A stretch of DNA of 64,000 bases from Vagococcus zengguangii. GTDB lineage: Bacteria; Bacillota; Bacilli; Lactobacillales; Vagococcaceae. A model generated the notes under the pieces. It worked only from the letters and a program-made list of their open reading frames with translations, was not told the origin of the DNA and made no database searches. This document shows positions 9,801-18,774 of the stretch, in pieces. The DNA lies in assembly GCF_005145005.1 (NCBI RefSeq), contig NZ_CP039712.1, positions 899,001 through 963,000 on the forward strand. The letters are read 5' to 3'. Every line of letters begins with the position of its first letter. Position 1 is the first letter of the stretch. Made by a program: the position numbers and the translations under genes.

Positions 9801-10430
9801 TATCTGAGTGTCGTTGACTACAAGTCGAGTGAACATCGTTTTAATTTTGAAGATGCGTATGAAGGGTTAGCCATGCAAATGATAACGTATTTAGATGTTG
9901 CCTTGCAAAATGCGGTGTCGCTAGTAGGTGAAGAAGCGGTGAAACCAGCTGGCGCTTTCTATCTTCATATCCAAAATCCGCGACTAAAAGCGCCGATTAA
10001 GCAGGATGTGCTAGATGAGAAATTATTGACGGAATTTAAGTATAAAGGCTTATTATTAGAAGATGAAGCCTTACTTGAAGGGTTAGATGTTAGCTTAGAA
10101 CCGATGAAAGCTTCGGCCGTTTATGATCTTAAACAATTGAAAAGTGGTAAACTTTCTTCAGCACAAACGCTCGAGCAATCGGATTTTGATGCGTTGATTA
10201 CTCATAATCGTCAATTGTTTAAAGAAGCCGGTGAAAAAATTTATGATGGTGAAGTGAATTTGAATCCCGCTTATCGTAAAAAAGTGCGTATTGCTTGTGG
10301 TCATTGTCCATTTAGAAGTGTTTGTCAATTTGACCCGATGTTGAAAGAAAATAATTATCATCGACTAGAAACTTTGAAAAAAGACGAAGTCATTGCACGT
10401 CTAAAAATTGATCAGAAGGAGGCAGAATAA
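6876..10430 (+). CDS. rexB: ATP-dependent exonuclease subunit RexB (AddB type)
   Basis: This 1184-residue protein is the partner of RexA in the helicase-nuclease that processes double-strand breaks for recombination. The C-terminal nuclease motif VVDYKSS lies near residue 980. Four cysteines for an iron-sulphur staple are present: Cys816 (FYQCEYKYF) and Cys1141, Cys1144 and Cys1150 in CGHCPFRSVC. The N-terminus, where Bacillus AddB has a Walker A loop, reads YGTASAHHDEV and has no GKT. That is the usual state in lactic acid bacterial RexB and separates it from AddB. The stop overlaps the rexA start by one base (TAATG), so the two subunits are coupled. Confidence 0.95.
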   Translation: MSVKFFYGTASAHHDEVLIEEAGKWLASGVQRRVFYLVPNHVKFETEVNVLHQMSKQNQTKVMGTLSLQVFSFSRLAWYFLQNTAYYQSNSLSKTGKHMVIKTILEEEKESLTVYQGEVNQTGFVEQVASFIDELLQANIQAADLAQIHQRLTVDQKDLQLKLTDIERIYGRYQAYLQEHKIEEDQLLVNLSEYLVAEDLSDTLFIVTGFTRFTSQEQQLIQSLMKQAGNVWFDLVLDQAAVDKMPAAHNLFYDSGKLYHQLYHLARQANIPVEFDQKTNNQRNPDLLALDNYWAESQQPTGKKIETKLQDNQTLSIWKAENPQAEVEHVGREIRRLVAQEGYRYKDIEVLYRDETNYSPRFAPVFNGLQIPFYFDETQTMKHHPLVEFLEALFSIDERYFRYQDIMRFLRTELFLPNDDGNSTQSEWLANRLAYREAVDVTENVMLAYGYEGGHWTREEDWHYINYISEEGQPETRDQQIERQSNQVRRELRDCLVPFFEQLNQASLGKDAALCLYQFLVAIGVERQMIVWRDYYLSQGKLEEAKIHEQSWQAFIHLLDEYVDILGERPFDKAEFVRLLMFGLEDFEYGKVPTTLDQVKISVLDKVHAKKNKVTFIIGATDQVLPAKLENTTIFSDDERVLIDEQLNEEQFLLPSNSQSIMKEPFVAYLAFLSTEERLYLTYPLSGEKGTVGKISPYVLRLAKAFDLEIQEKLLMPASECFDLSFVGTDESFIEMSVRLHRQALDFKSSLASGWQQLHERLLKNGAPILTQRYRNVMKSLTHKNIPETLQPATVEKLYGDTLYGSVSRIEKFYQCEYKYFMTYGLRLKEREVFDLTPATAGELFHEALDLIFKELINSQKTLADLTEAEIMSLSETILQQLFEERKYMILSASSRMNYIKYQLSQTIKRVAWALKRQSERTGMSIFKTEVLFGEIAKEKGYQSLTVALDNQKQMKISGKIDRLDRFVDTKTGQNYLSVVDYKSSEHRFNFEDAYEGLAMQMITYLDVALQNAVSLVGEEAVKPAGAFYLHIQNPRLKAPIKQDVLDEKLLTEFKYKGLLLEDEALLEGLDVSLEPMKASAVYDLKQLKSGKLSSAQTLEQSDFDALITHNRQLFKEAGEKIYDGEVNLNPAYRKKVRIACGHCPFRSVCQFDPMLKENNYHRLETLKKDEVIARLKIDQKEAE

Positions 10431-13400
10431 TGACCGATACACAATTACCAATTCGACCTAGCGATAGTCATTTTACAACGGGACAATGGCAAGCGATTTA
10501 TGATAGTGGCAGCAATATCTTAGTGTCTGCCTCAGCTGGATCAGGGAAAACCACGGTTCTGGTACAACGCGTTATTGAAAAAATTAAATCAGGCTTAAAT
10601 ATCGATGAACTATTAATCGTGACCTATACTGAAGCCGCAGCTAAAGAGATGAAAGAACGTCTGGTTAGTGCTGTACAAAAAGCTATTCATGAAGAAAATC
10701 ATGATGCATCGCAACAGCAACATTTAATTAACCAATTAAGCAAAATTCCAACAGCACCAGTTAGTACCCTGCATGCCTTTTGTTTGAAAGTTATTCGTAA
10801 ATATTATTATTTATTAGAAATCGATCCCGTATTTAGATTGTTGACTGATGAAACAGAAGTCACCTTACTTAAGGAAGAAGTTTGGGAAGGATTACGAGAA
10901 CAATTGTACAGTCAAGCACCTGAGTGGTTTTATCCCTTAACTGAAAATTTTTCAGGAGATCGAAATGACGATGGTTTAACGCGAATGGTTTTTTCATTAT
11001 ATGAGTTTTCAAGAGCGAATCCTAATCCTAATCAGTGGTTGGATGACTTGGAAAATTTATACGAAACAACGGATAATTTGGGGGATTTACCACTCTATCA
11101 AACGTATTTGAAAGCAAATTTGGTCAGTGAGTTTGTTGATGCGATTAATCGTGGTCGTGAAGCGATAACAAGTATTGAAGGAGAACCAGCGTTAGAGAAG
11201 CCTCTGACGCTCTTACGTGAAGAAAATGCTTGGCTGGAACAGCTTTATGAATTGTTGTTAGCGGATCAATTAGAAGACGTTTATCAGCTCTTACAAAGTA
11301 TCAGCTACAAGACGTATAGTGGGCCACGAGGCAAAGACATTGATCCAGCAATTAAAGAAGCCTTCGAAGGAACGAAAGCTTATCGGAATCAAAACAAAGA
11401 ATTAGTTGTTAATTTAACTAAAGGTTTATTTGCAACGGCACCGTCAGAACAACTTGAAATTTTAGCTAAATCAAAAGAATACGTGCATCATTTAGCAGTG
11501 ATTACGAAACAGTTTGCGCAAAAATATTTGGAGCGTAAACAAGAAAAAAACAGTTTAGATTTCAATGATTTAGAACATTTGACGTTACAAATTTTAACAG
11601 AAAAGGATCCATCTGATGGCACGTATGGTCCTTCCGTTGCTAGTGACTACTACCGTGGCCAATTTAAGGAAGTGTTGGTCGATGAGTACCAAGATATTAA
11701 TCAGTTACAAGAAACCATTTTATCTTGGTTACGTTCCGATAACGAGGCACAAGGTAACTTCTTTATGGTAGGCGATGTGAAACAGTCCATTTACTCTTTT
11801 CGACTGGCTGATCCAACATTATTCATCAAAAAATATAACGACTATGCAACCGAAAAAGGTGGCCGTCGGATTGTATTAGCGGAGAATTTTCGTTCGCGAG
11901 CTGAAGTTCTATCATTTACGAACTTCATTTTCCGCCAAGTGATGAATGAATCAGTTGGACAATTAGCCTATGATAACGAAGCGCGTCTGATTAATGGCTT
12001 TACAGGTTTTCCGTCATCACCAAATTACCAAACCGAGCTATTAATTTATGAAAATGGTGTCGCTAATGACGAAGACACTGTGATGAGCGAAAATGAGACA
12101 ACAACTCAAGAGGATACGAGTATCGAATCCGACGATTTTACAATTGATGATAAAACGGAAGGCGAAGTGCGTCTGATTGTCAAGAAAATTAGAGAATTAC
12201 AATCAAACGGTTTTCAAGTTTATGATAAAAAAGCGAAGCAACTTCGTGCGCTAGATTATCGAGATATTGTAATTTTAACGCCGACTAAGAAAAACAACTT
12301 AGTCTTACTTGATCTGTTTAAAGAGTTAGGTGTGCCCTTGCACGTTAACGACACGCAGAATTACTTCCAAGCAACGGAAGTCAAAATTATGTTAGCTGTA
12401 CTAACGATTATTGATAATCCGCATCAGGATATTCCGTTAGTTTCAGTCTTACGTTCACCGATTGTGGGTCTAAAAGAAAATGATTTAGCAGTGATTCGTA
12501 CAACGGTGCCAAATGGTAATTATTACCATGCGGTGCAAACGATTGTTAAAGAACAGGAGCTAGAAGTTGATCAAGGATTACGTGAAACATTGATCCGTTT
12601 TGAAGAGTCTCTAACCAAGTGGCGTGAAACGGCTAGACGTGTGAAATTAGTTGATTTAATTTGGATGGTATTTCAGGAAACAGGGCTACTAGATTATGTC
12701 GCTGGCTTACCAAGTGGCAAACAGCGACAAGCTAACTTACATGCGTTGTATGATCGTGCCATGAAATATGAAGAATCAAGCTTCAAAGGGTTATTTCAAT
12801 TTGTGCGCTTTATCGAGAAAATGCAACAAAAAGATAAAGATTTAGCTGAACCTAATGCTGTAGGTGAGGAAGAAAATGCGGTAAGGGTAATGACTATTCA
12901 TGCCTCAAAAGGTCTAGAATTTCCAGTCGTCTTTATTATGGACTTAAATCGTCAATTTAACATGATGGATTTACGTAATCGTTATGTGTTTGACGAAAAA
13001 CTTGGGATTGGCGTGAAGTATTTAGATAGTTTGACTCGGTTAGAAAGTGTGACATTACCATATCACATTATTAGTCAGGAAAAACGTAAGAAATTATTAG
13101 CCGAAGAAATGCGTAAATTATATGTTGGTCTAACACGGGCAGAGGAAAAGCTATTTCTAGTGGGATCCTACGAATCACAGGAAAAAGCTTGGAAACGTTG
13201 GGTATTAGCGGCTGATAACACGCTTGAGACGATTAATGATAACTTGCGTTTACAGGCAAAATCGTTGTTTGATTGGATAGGGATGAGCTTGGTACGTCAT
13301 GAAAGTCTAAAAGAACAGGTCTCAGAACAAACTGATGAAGTGACAACATTATTTAATGATGAAGATGCGCGCTTTTCCGTTTCATTTTATGATTTAAATA

Positions 13401-14233
13401 CGCTTCAGTCTGAAGCTGCATCAAGTGAAGTTGTTACGGATGTTAACGATTTGCCACAAGTTGTAACTGAGCCTGAACTTATTGAAGCAGCCAAAGAACT
13501 ACTCGATTATCGTTATCAACATCAGGCGGCTCTTAAAACGGCAAGTTATCAATCAGTTTCTGAAATTAAGCGTGTCTTTAGCGATCCGGATGATCGACAA
13601 TTACTACCAATCGATTTTACAGCTAGTCAAAGAATGGGTGCTAATCGTTTTGTAGAAAGTGAATTCGTGAAACCTAAATTTGTACAAACAGTCAATCAGG
13701 TGAGTTATGCGGAAATTGGCACTGCAACCCATTTAGTATTACAATCCCTTGATTTAACTGGCACAATAACAGAAGAAAGTATCAATCAAGTGATTGATCA
13801 GCTAATAGTTAATAAAGCGCTTGAAGTAGAAGTTGCCAAACGAATTAATCGCGCGAATTTAGTTGCTTTTTTCCAAACGCCATTTGGAGAGTTTTTACAT
13901 CAGCATGCGCAACAAACTTACCGGGAACAACCGTTTTCGATGTTATTACCAGCATCTGAAATATATCAAGAATTCCCTGAAAATCAAGATGATCATGTGC
14001 TTATTCATGGGATTATTGACGGGTATGTTGAAACCGATGATGAACTAATTTTGTTTGATTTCAAAACAGATTATATCGATGTTCATCAAAAGCAAGTAGC
14101 AATTGAAAAACTTAAACAGAAATATCAAGGGCAGTTATACCTATATAAAAAAGCTTTAGAAGCTGAAAAAAAACGCCCAGTTACTTCAGTTAAGTTAGTT
14201 TTATTAGCAACACAGGATGTTGTAGATAGTTAG
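10430..14233 (+). CDS. rexA: ATP-dependent helicase/nuclease subunit RexA (AddA)
   Basis: The 1267-residue UvrD-like superfamily 1 helicase carries a C-terminal RecB-type nuclease. Walker A is SASAGSGKTT (about 33-42), Walker B is VDEYQDIN (near 417), and later helicase motifs include MTIHASKGLEFPVVF and LYVGLTRAEEKL. The nuclease motif LFDFKTDY is near residue 1210. With RexB it forms the AddAB/RexAB complex that resects broken ends up to a Chi-like site. An acidic, poorly conserved stretch near 545-575 looks like a surface insertion. A strong terminator follows. Confidence 0.96.
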   Translation: MTDTQLPIRPSDSHFTTGQWQAIYDSGSNILVSASAGSGKTTVLVQRVIEKIKSGLNIDELLIVTYTEAAAKEMKERLVSAVQKAIHEENHDASQQQHLINQLSKIPTAPVSTLHAFCLKVIRKYYYLLEIDPVFRLLTDETEVTLLKEEVWEGLREQLYSQAPEWFYPLTENFSGDRNDDGLTRMVFSLYEFSRANPNPNQWLDDLENLYETTDNLGDLPLYQTYLKANLVSEFVDAINRGREAITSIEGEPALEKPLTLLREENAWLEQLYELLLADQLEDVYQLLQSISYKTYSGPRGKDIDPAIKEAFEGTKAYRNQNKELVVNLTKGLFATAPSEQLEILAKSKEYVHHLAVITKQFAQKYLERKQEKNSLDFNDLEHLTLQILTEKDPSDGTYGPSVASDYYRGQFKEVLVDEYQDINQLQETILSWLRSDNEAQGNFFMVGDVKQSIYSFRLADPTLFIKKYNDYATEKGGRRIVLAENFRSRAEVLSFTNFIFRQVMNESVGQLAYDNEARLINGFTGFPSSPNYQTELLIYENGVANDEDTVMSENETTTQEDTSIESDDFTIDDKTEGEVRLIVKKIRELQSNGFQVYDKKAKQLRALDYRDIVILTPTKKNNLVLLDLFKELGVPLHVNDTQNYFQATEVKIMLAVLTIIDNPHQDIPLVSVLRSPIVGLKENDLAVIRTTVPNGNYYHAVQTIVKEQELEVDQGLRETLIRFEESLTKWRETARRVKLVDLIWMVFQETGLLDYVAGLPSGKQRQANLHALYDRAMKYEESSFKGLFQFVRFIEKMQQKDKDLAEPNAVGEEENAVRVMTIHASKGLEFPVVFIMDLNRQFNMMDLRNRYVFDEKLGIGVKYLDSLTRLESVTLPYHIISQEKRKKLLAEEMRKLYVGLTRAEEKLFLVGSYESQEKAWKRWVLAADNTLETINDNLRLQAKSLFDWIGMSLVRHESLKEQVSEQTDEVTTLFNDEDARFSVSFYDLNTLQSEAASSEVVTDVNDLPQVVTEPELIEAAKELLDYRYQHQAALKTASYQSVSEIKRVFSDPDDRQLLPIDFTASQRMGANRFVESEFVKPKFVQTVNQVSYAEIGTATHLVLQSLDLTGTITEESINQVIDQLIVNKALEVEVAKRINRANLVAFFQTPFGEFLHQHAQQTYREQPFSMLLPASEIYQEFPENQDDHVLIHGIIDGYVETDDELILFDFKTDYIDVHQKQVAIEKLKQKYQGQLYLYKKALEAEKKRPVTSVKLVLLATQDVVDS

Positions 14234-14251
14234 AAAAGTTTAATAATCAGG

Positions 14252-14296
14252 TTGTAAGGAATGTCGTATATTTAAGATATTCCTTACAATTTTTTC
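14252..14296 (+). terminator. Terminator after rexA
   Basis: A 14-bp stem starting TTGTAAGGAAT and closing ATTCCTTACAA (one G-U pair) is followed by six T residues. Confidence 0.9.
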
Positions 14297-14335
14297 ATTT
14301 TATTTATTATAGGGGGATTATTGTTGTGTTTAGAC

Positions 14336-14363
14336 TTGAATCGTTCAATTAATGTGTTAAAAT
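14336..14363 (+). promoter_or_regulatory. Probable mprF promoter
   Basis: TTGAAT (14336-14341), a 16-base spacer and TAAAAT (14358-14363) lie about 70 bases before the mprF start codon. Confidence 0.5.
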
Positions 14364-14431
14364 GAATGCTAATAAAAAAATAAGATGATTATTTGAAATT
14401 ATTCAAATAAAGAATGAGAGGATCCGAAACG

Positions 14432-16945
14432 ATGAAGAAAAATTTGAAGTACCTATTTCCAATTGCCATTTTTTTGTTTTCTATTTTTAAATTAAAGCAA
14501 GAACTGTCATTAATTGGCTTTAAGGATATTTATCGAACGATTCATGACAAATCATTTACTGAAATTAGTTTGTTAGTTATTTCAGGTTTAATAGGAGTGG
14601 CTATATTATGCCTATACGATGTTGTGTTAGTTCGATCATTAAAGATTAAACCTCCTCATTCTCAGATGCTAAAAATTAGCTGGATTAGTAATGCGCTAAA
14701 TAATTTGATTGGCTTCGGTGGGATTGTTGGGGCGTCTATTCGCTATAATTATTTTAGTCAATTTACGAGTGAAGAAAATAAAAACACACTGAAGAAAAGC
14801 ATTTCGCTATTATTACTATCCATGATTACGGGTGTAGGTGTCCTATCTTTGCTGATTATTTCTAAGGTATTTACACCAACAAATTTGCTAGATGATAAGC
14901 CTTTCATTAAAATTGCGTTAACCGTTCTCGCTATTCTATTGCCTATTTTTATCGTTGCAACGCATGTTAGACCACCCGTAGCTGAGGATCGCTGGTTGCC
15001 TGTAAAATATACAGTGGTTTCGGTGTTAGATTATGCCTATGTTGGTTTCATTATGTTCTTAGCGTTACGTTTTGTTGGCGTTGAGATTGACTTTTGGCAT
15101 ATGGAAAGCGTCTTTATTATTGCAACAATTGCTGGATTGATAAGTATGGTTCCGGGAGGATTGGGAAGTTTTGACGTCATTTTTTTATTGGGAATGACTA
15201 GAGATTTAGGTCGAGATGAAGCGTTAGTTGGACTAGCCTTAATTTTTTATCGTTTAGTTTATTACATTATTCCATTCTTACTGGGGTTGATTTTATCTTT
15301 GAGCACGTTTCAAGGTGTTTTCAAGGACAAAATTCAAGAACAGCCAGTTGTTATTTTTTCAAAAGAGTTCGGTGCGATTGTGTTTTCTTTAACGAAACAA
15401 CGTTTGCAGTCAATTAGTCGTCTAGTACTTGTTTTCTTATTTTGCCTAATAAGCTTCTTTTATTTTCAAGACTCGAGCGTCTCGATATTATATAATAGAG
15501 GACCGCGTTTTGAATGGTTAACCATACTAGCTTCGACTGGTTACGTTGTGACGAGTCTAATGATCATTCCGAACTTGATAGGAATTTATCGTGGTTCAAA
15601 AGAAGCCTATCGTTTATTATGGATACAGCTGATAGTATTATTATTGTGCCAAATCAGTCTATATGTTTACGATCGTTATTATTTTGATATTTTCTTTACG
15701 TCATTATTGATTATAAGTTTGAGCTTTTTTAAACGGGTAATTGTATGTAACGTAGGGGTCAGATCAGTTATTGAAAAGGTGATATGGGTAGGAACGGCAC
15801 TAGTTTATTTGATTCAGATTCTTTATGTTGTCTACCTGTGTGAGGAGTATATTCCTACCAAAATGGCTAAGATAATGTGGAGTATTTTCGCTATAACGTT
15901 ACTTTATTTAATCGCTATGATTGCTTATCGTTACTATTTACGTCATAAATTATCAGTAAAAACTGAAATCAATACCTTTAAATTAAGCACAGATAAGTCC
16001 TCTTATCGACAAGTTTTAGCTGAATATTCAGGTACGAATTTGGCTCATTTAGGTCTGTTACCGGCTAACCAAACGTTAACAAGTGAGGACTTACAAATGA
16101 GTGCGATTTATCAAGAGAACAACCATTATATTATTATCTTAGGTGATCCCTTTGGTGATGAAGCACAAACATTCACGTTTATTCAACAGTTGGATCAGTT
16201 AGCCTTAAGCATTGGGAAACAATTGATTTTTTATCAAACAACGCCTGATAATATCAATATATATAATGAATTAAAATACAAGTTGTTTAACCTTGGAGAA
16301 GAGGGAGAGATTGATCTTGCCACTTTTAGTATTACGGGTAATAAGGGGAAAATTTTCCGTCAATTACTTAATAAGCAAGAGGCGCGTAATCTAACGTTTG
16401 GAATTGAGCCTGTTGATGATAATTTGCTTGATGAACTACGCGTTGTATCCGATGCATGGTTAGGTGATAAAAAAGAAATGTCCTTTTCAATTGGTAATTT
16501 TGATGAGGAATATATACGAGCCTCTGATTGTGCAGTGATTCGAGATGAAGATAAGCAAGTAATCGGTTTTGCTACATTAATGCCAACCTATAGTGAAGGG
16601 AAATTGTCAGTTGATTTAATTCGTTGGCAAGAGCAAGATAAGTTCTCGATGATGGATTTGTTATATCTTGATATCATGTTATGGGCACAGGAGCAGGGCT
16701 ATCAAACATTTGTTATTGGGATGGCACCATTATCAAGTTCGTATGAAAATACGAATAGCTTCTTATATGCGATGACCAATAGTATTTATCAAAATTCATC
16801 GAACTTTTATTCATTTAAAGGTTTACGTCATGCAAAAAATAAGTTTAAACCTATTTGGTATCCGAAATATTTGGTTTATCCGCAAAAAATGTCATTGTTA
16901 CAAGCAGTTTATCAAAGTTATCGTTTTATTCATCCGAATAAATAA
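14432..16945 (+). CDS. mprF: Phosphatidylglycerol lysyltransferase / flippase MprF
   Basis: The 837-residue integral membrane protein has an N-terminal multi-helix flippase domain (about 1-490, many hydrophobic segments) and a cytosolic GNAT-like synthase domain (about 510-830). Typical elements are SMVPGGLGSFDVIFLLG in the membrane part, and DAWLGDKKEMSFSIGNF and GFATLMPTY in the synthase part. The family transfers lysine, and in some members alanine or arginine, from tRNA to phosphatidylglycerol and moves the product outward, lowering surface negative charge and sensitivity to cationic peptides. I use ATG 14432 behind AGAGGA. An in-frame ATG at 14414 lies upstream of that site. The IS element begins 12 bases after the stop, so any native terminator is displaced or lost. 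Confidence 0.94.
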   Translation: MKKNLKYLFPIAIFLFSIFKLKQELSLIGFKDIYRTIHDKSFTEISLLVISGLIGVAILCLYDVVLVRSLKIKPPHSQMLKISWISNALNNLIGFGGIVGASIRYNYFSQFTSEENKNTLKKSISLLLLSMITGVGVLSLLIISKVFTPTNLLDDKPFIKIALTVLAILLPIFIVATHVRPPVAEDRWLPVKYTVVSVLDYAYVGFIMFLALRFVGVEIDFWHMESVFIIATIAGLISMVPGGLGSFDVIFLLGMTRDLGRDEALVGLALIFYRLVYYIIPFLLGLILSLSTFQGVFKDKIQEQPVVIFSKEFGAIVFSLTKQRLQSISRLVLVFLFCLISFFYFQDSSVSILYNRGPRFEWLTILASTGYVVTSLMIIPNLIGIYRGSKEAYRLLWIQLIVLLLCQISLYVYDRYYFDIFFTSLLIISLSFFKRVIVCNVGVRSVIEKVIWVGTALVYLIQILYVVYLCEEYIPTKMAKIMWSIFAITLLYLIAMIAYRYYLRHKLSVKTEINTFKLSTDKSSYRQVLAEYSGTNLAHLGLLPANQTLTSEDLQMSAIYQENNHYIIILGDPFGDEAQTFTFIQQLDQLALSIGKQLIFYQTTPDNINIYNELKYKLFNLGEEGEIDLATFSITGNKGKIFRQLLNKQEARNLTFGIEPVDDNLLDELRVVSDAWLGDKKEMSFSIGNFDEEYIRASDCAVIRDEDKQVIGFATLMPTYSEGKLSVDLIRWQEQDKFSMMDLLYLDIMLWAQEQGYQTFVIGMAPLSSSYENTNSFLYAMTNSIYQNSSNFYSFKGLRHAKNKFKPIWYPKYLVYPQKMSLLQAVYQSYRFIHPNK

Positions 16946-18618
16946 GCGCAAGAAAATAAAGAGGCTGTGACAAAAGTTAGTGTTATTAGTCTAAAATAAA
17001 AAATCCGAAACGGACGAAAAGTGTTATTTTTCGTTTGTTTCGGATTTTTTCTATTTTCTATGTCTTTCTGCGTCTCCCAAGACGCTAATTTCATCATATT
17101 TAGCGCCAAGGAAACAATACCGGTTTCCTTGAGAACTTTTCCAAGTCCTCTCACAGAGAAACGAGTGAAGCCCAAAGAAGCCTTCATCCGTCCGAAAACT
17201 GGTTCCACATCAATCTTACGTTTAGCGTAAATTTTTCCAGTTTCTTTCGTTGAAAGAAAATCTCGTTGCTTCGCTTTATAATATTCCCATGAAGGATTAA
17301 TCATTATTTTTCTTATGTGGCCTTTGGCTGTTAACGCAGCAGGAATTTCTTCACGATTTTCGTCATATTTTTCTGCCACATATTCCTTGAAATCACGTGA
17401 AAAACCGTCTTTGTCTGTGCGTTTTCGATACGTATTAAAATTAAAACGGACTCCTTTTGGGTCAATATAATAGTCTTCTTTTTCTTCGTAAAACCAATTC
17501 ATTACCTTTTTATCATCTGACTGCCATTTCTTACTATTTTCTTTCAACATTGTCCCGTACGGGATTAATGAGGTATGTTGAGATAATTTGTCTTCTAGAT
17601 ATTGATAGTTACTTTCTGAACAATAACCTGCATCTGCTACTATATACATGGCATCCTTTTCTGCTAAATTCATTTTTTCTAAGAAAGGGATTAACGTTTT
17701 AGTATCTGTTGGATTTTGGTAAACATCATAGCCTACGATAAATTGCTTGCTCGTAGCAATTTGCAGATTATAAGCTGGCTTAAGCTGACCATTTTTCATG
17801 TGATCTTCTTTTACTCTCATGAAAGTGGCATCGTGATCAGTTTTTGAAAAGCTGTTTCGTTTCCCGAAAGTCTTAAATTGCTTTTGATGTTCTAGCATTT
17901 TAGCTCGACGTGCAGCTAATTTTCTTTTAGTTGATTTTAAAGAACGTCGTTCTTGTTTAGCAGGGTTGGGAGAAAGCTTAGGTGTTGTTTCAATTTGTTT
18001 TTCTAATTCTTCTAATCTGAATTCTAAACGAGTTAGAACTTCATCAACCATATCTAAAGACAGATTAGAACCATCTGGTATATGAGACGACGAATAAGCC
18101 TCTTTTAATTCATTCATTAAAGAGACGGTTGCTTCTCGATTCATCGCATCGAAACGAATCGTGCTTTTCTTCCAAACAAAACTAAATTTATTGGCATCAG
18201 CTAAAATTTTAGTTCCATCAATAAAAATGGCATCATCAATCATGTTTTGTTGACGTAAATAAGCGGTTAGCTGCTCCAAGCCTTGATTAATAAGACCTTC
18301 TAATTCATCAGATATTCTAAAGCGTGCAATCGTTCGATAAGAAGGCATCATTTCTTGTGTTAACCAACGAGCCGGTAGGCTCTCTTCAGCCAATTGAGCA
18401 ATTTTACGACTACTAAAAACACTGCGTGTGTACGCAAATAAGACCAGCTTTAACATAGCAGATAAATTATATTGACGTGGTCTTCCGAATAAATAAGATT
18501 CTTTGATTTTTAATGTTTCAACTAGCTCGTTAATAAACCAAGCCGTATTATTTTTTTCTGGAATATATGAACTTGTAATATCCAAACTTAACTGATTCAT
18601 GTTATAATTAGAATACAT
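16930..18618 (-). CDS. IS1182-family transposase, reading frame open through the element end
   Basis: The 562-residue transposase has an N-terminal helical DNA-binding region with YNLSAMLKLVLFAYTRSVFSSRKIAQLAEE, then DDE catalytic segments around FIDGTKILADANK and YIVADAGYCSESNY, and a C-terminal KRKIDVEPVFGRMKASLGFTRF. It is nearly identical to the interrupted copy at 45-48 kb. Differences I see include MMPS versus MVPS and AGYCSE versus AGYGSE, the latter beside a catalytic Asp. The frame has no stop inside the element: it passes a strong hairpin and the terminal inverted repeat and stops at a TGA from the 3' end of mprF. The last residues (LFSCAYLFG) are therefore flank-encoded. Confidence 0.92.
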   Translation of the reverse strand: MYSNYNMNQLSLDITSSYIPEKNNTAWFINELVETLKIKESYLFGRPRQYNLSAMLKLVLFAYTRSVFSSRKIAQLAEESLPARWLTQEMMPSYRTIARFRISDELEGLINQGLEQLTAYLRQQNMIDDAIFIDGTKILADANKFSFVWKKSTIRFDAMNREATVSLMNELKEAYSSSHIPDGSNLSLDMVDEVLTRLEFRLEELEKQIETTPKLSPNPAKQERRSLKSTKRKLAARRAKMLEHQKQFKTFGKRNSFSKTDHDATFMRVKEDHMKNGQLKPAYNLQIATSKQFIVGYDVYQNPTDTKTLIPFLEKMNLAEKDAMYIVADAGYCSESNYQYLEDKLSQHTSLIPYGTMLKENSKKWQSDDKKVMNWFYEEKEDYYIDPKGVRFNFNTYRKRTDKDGFSRDFKEYVAEKYDENREEIPAALTAKGHIRKIMINPSWEYYKAKQRDFLSTKETGKIYAKRKIDVEPVFGRMKASLGFTRFSVRGLGKVLKETGIVSLALNMMKLASWETQKDIENRKNPKQTKNNTFRPFRIFYFRLITLTFVTASLFSCAYLFG

Positions 18619-18761
18619 TTTTTGGTCCTTTCTAGGATTCTTTGAAGCATGGGTCGGACCGTGCTTCTTTTTTATTTTATTATACCAAAACCCCTGATAA
18701 ATTTGGCTTTATTGCCAAATTTATCAGGGGTTTTTTTAGAGACTTATGTCACAGCCTCTTT
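16958..18761 (-). mobile_element. IS1182-family insertion sequence, complete copy
   Basis: The 1.8-kb element is bounded by inverted repeats AAAGAGGCTGTGACA (16958-16972) and its complement ending at 18761. Upstream of the transposase lies a subterminal 17-bp hairpin with arms CCCCTGATAAATTTGGC, which can stop incoming transcription. A TATAAT element and a second hairpin (GAAGCA/TGCTTC) follow before the ATG. Near the other end a long hairpin with arm AAAATCCGAAAC can act as a two-way terminator. Flanks are A/T-rich (AAAT left, TATT right) and I see no convincing target duplication. The element sits between mprF and mtnN without breaking either. Confidence 0.93.
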
Positions 18762-18774
18762 TATTTTATCTTAA

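Noticed and set aside
16946-16957. Target-site duplication at the IS1182 copies
   Set aside because: Flanks are A/T-rich and similar by composition, but no equal direct repeat could be set with confidence.
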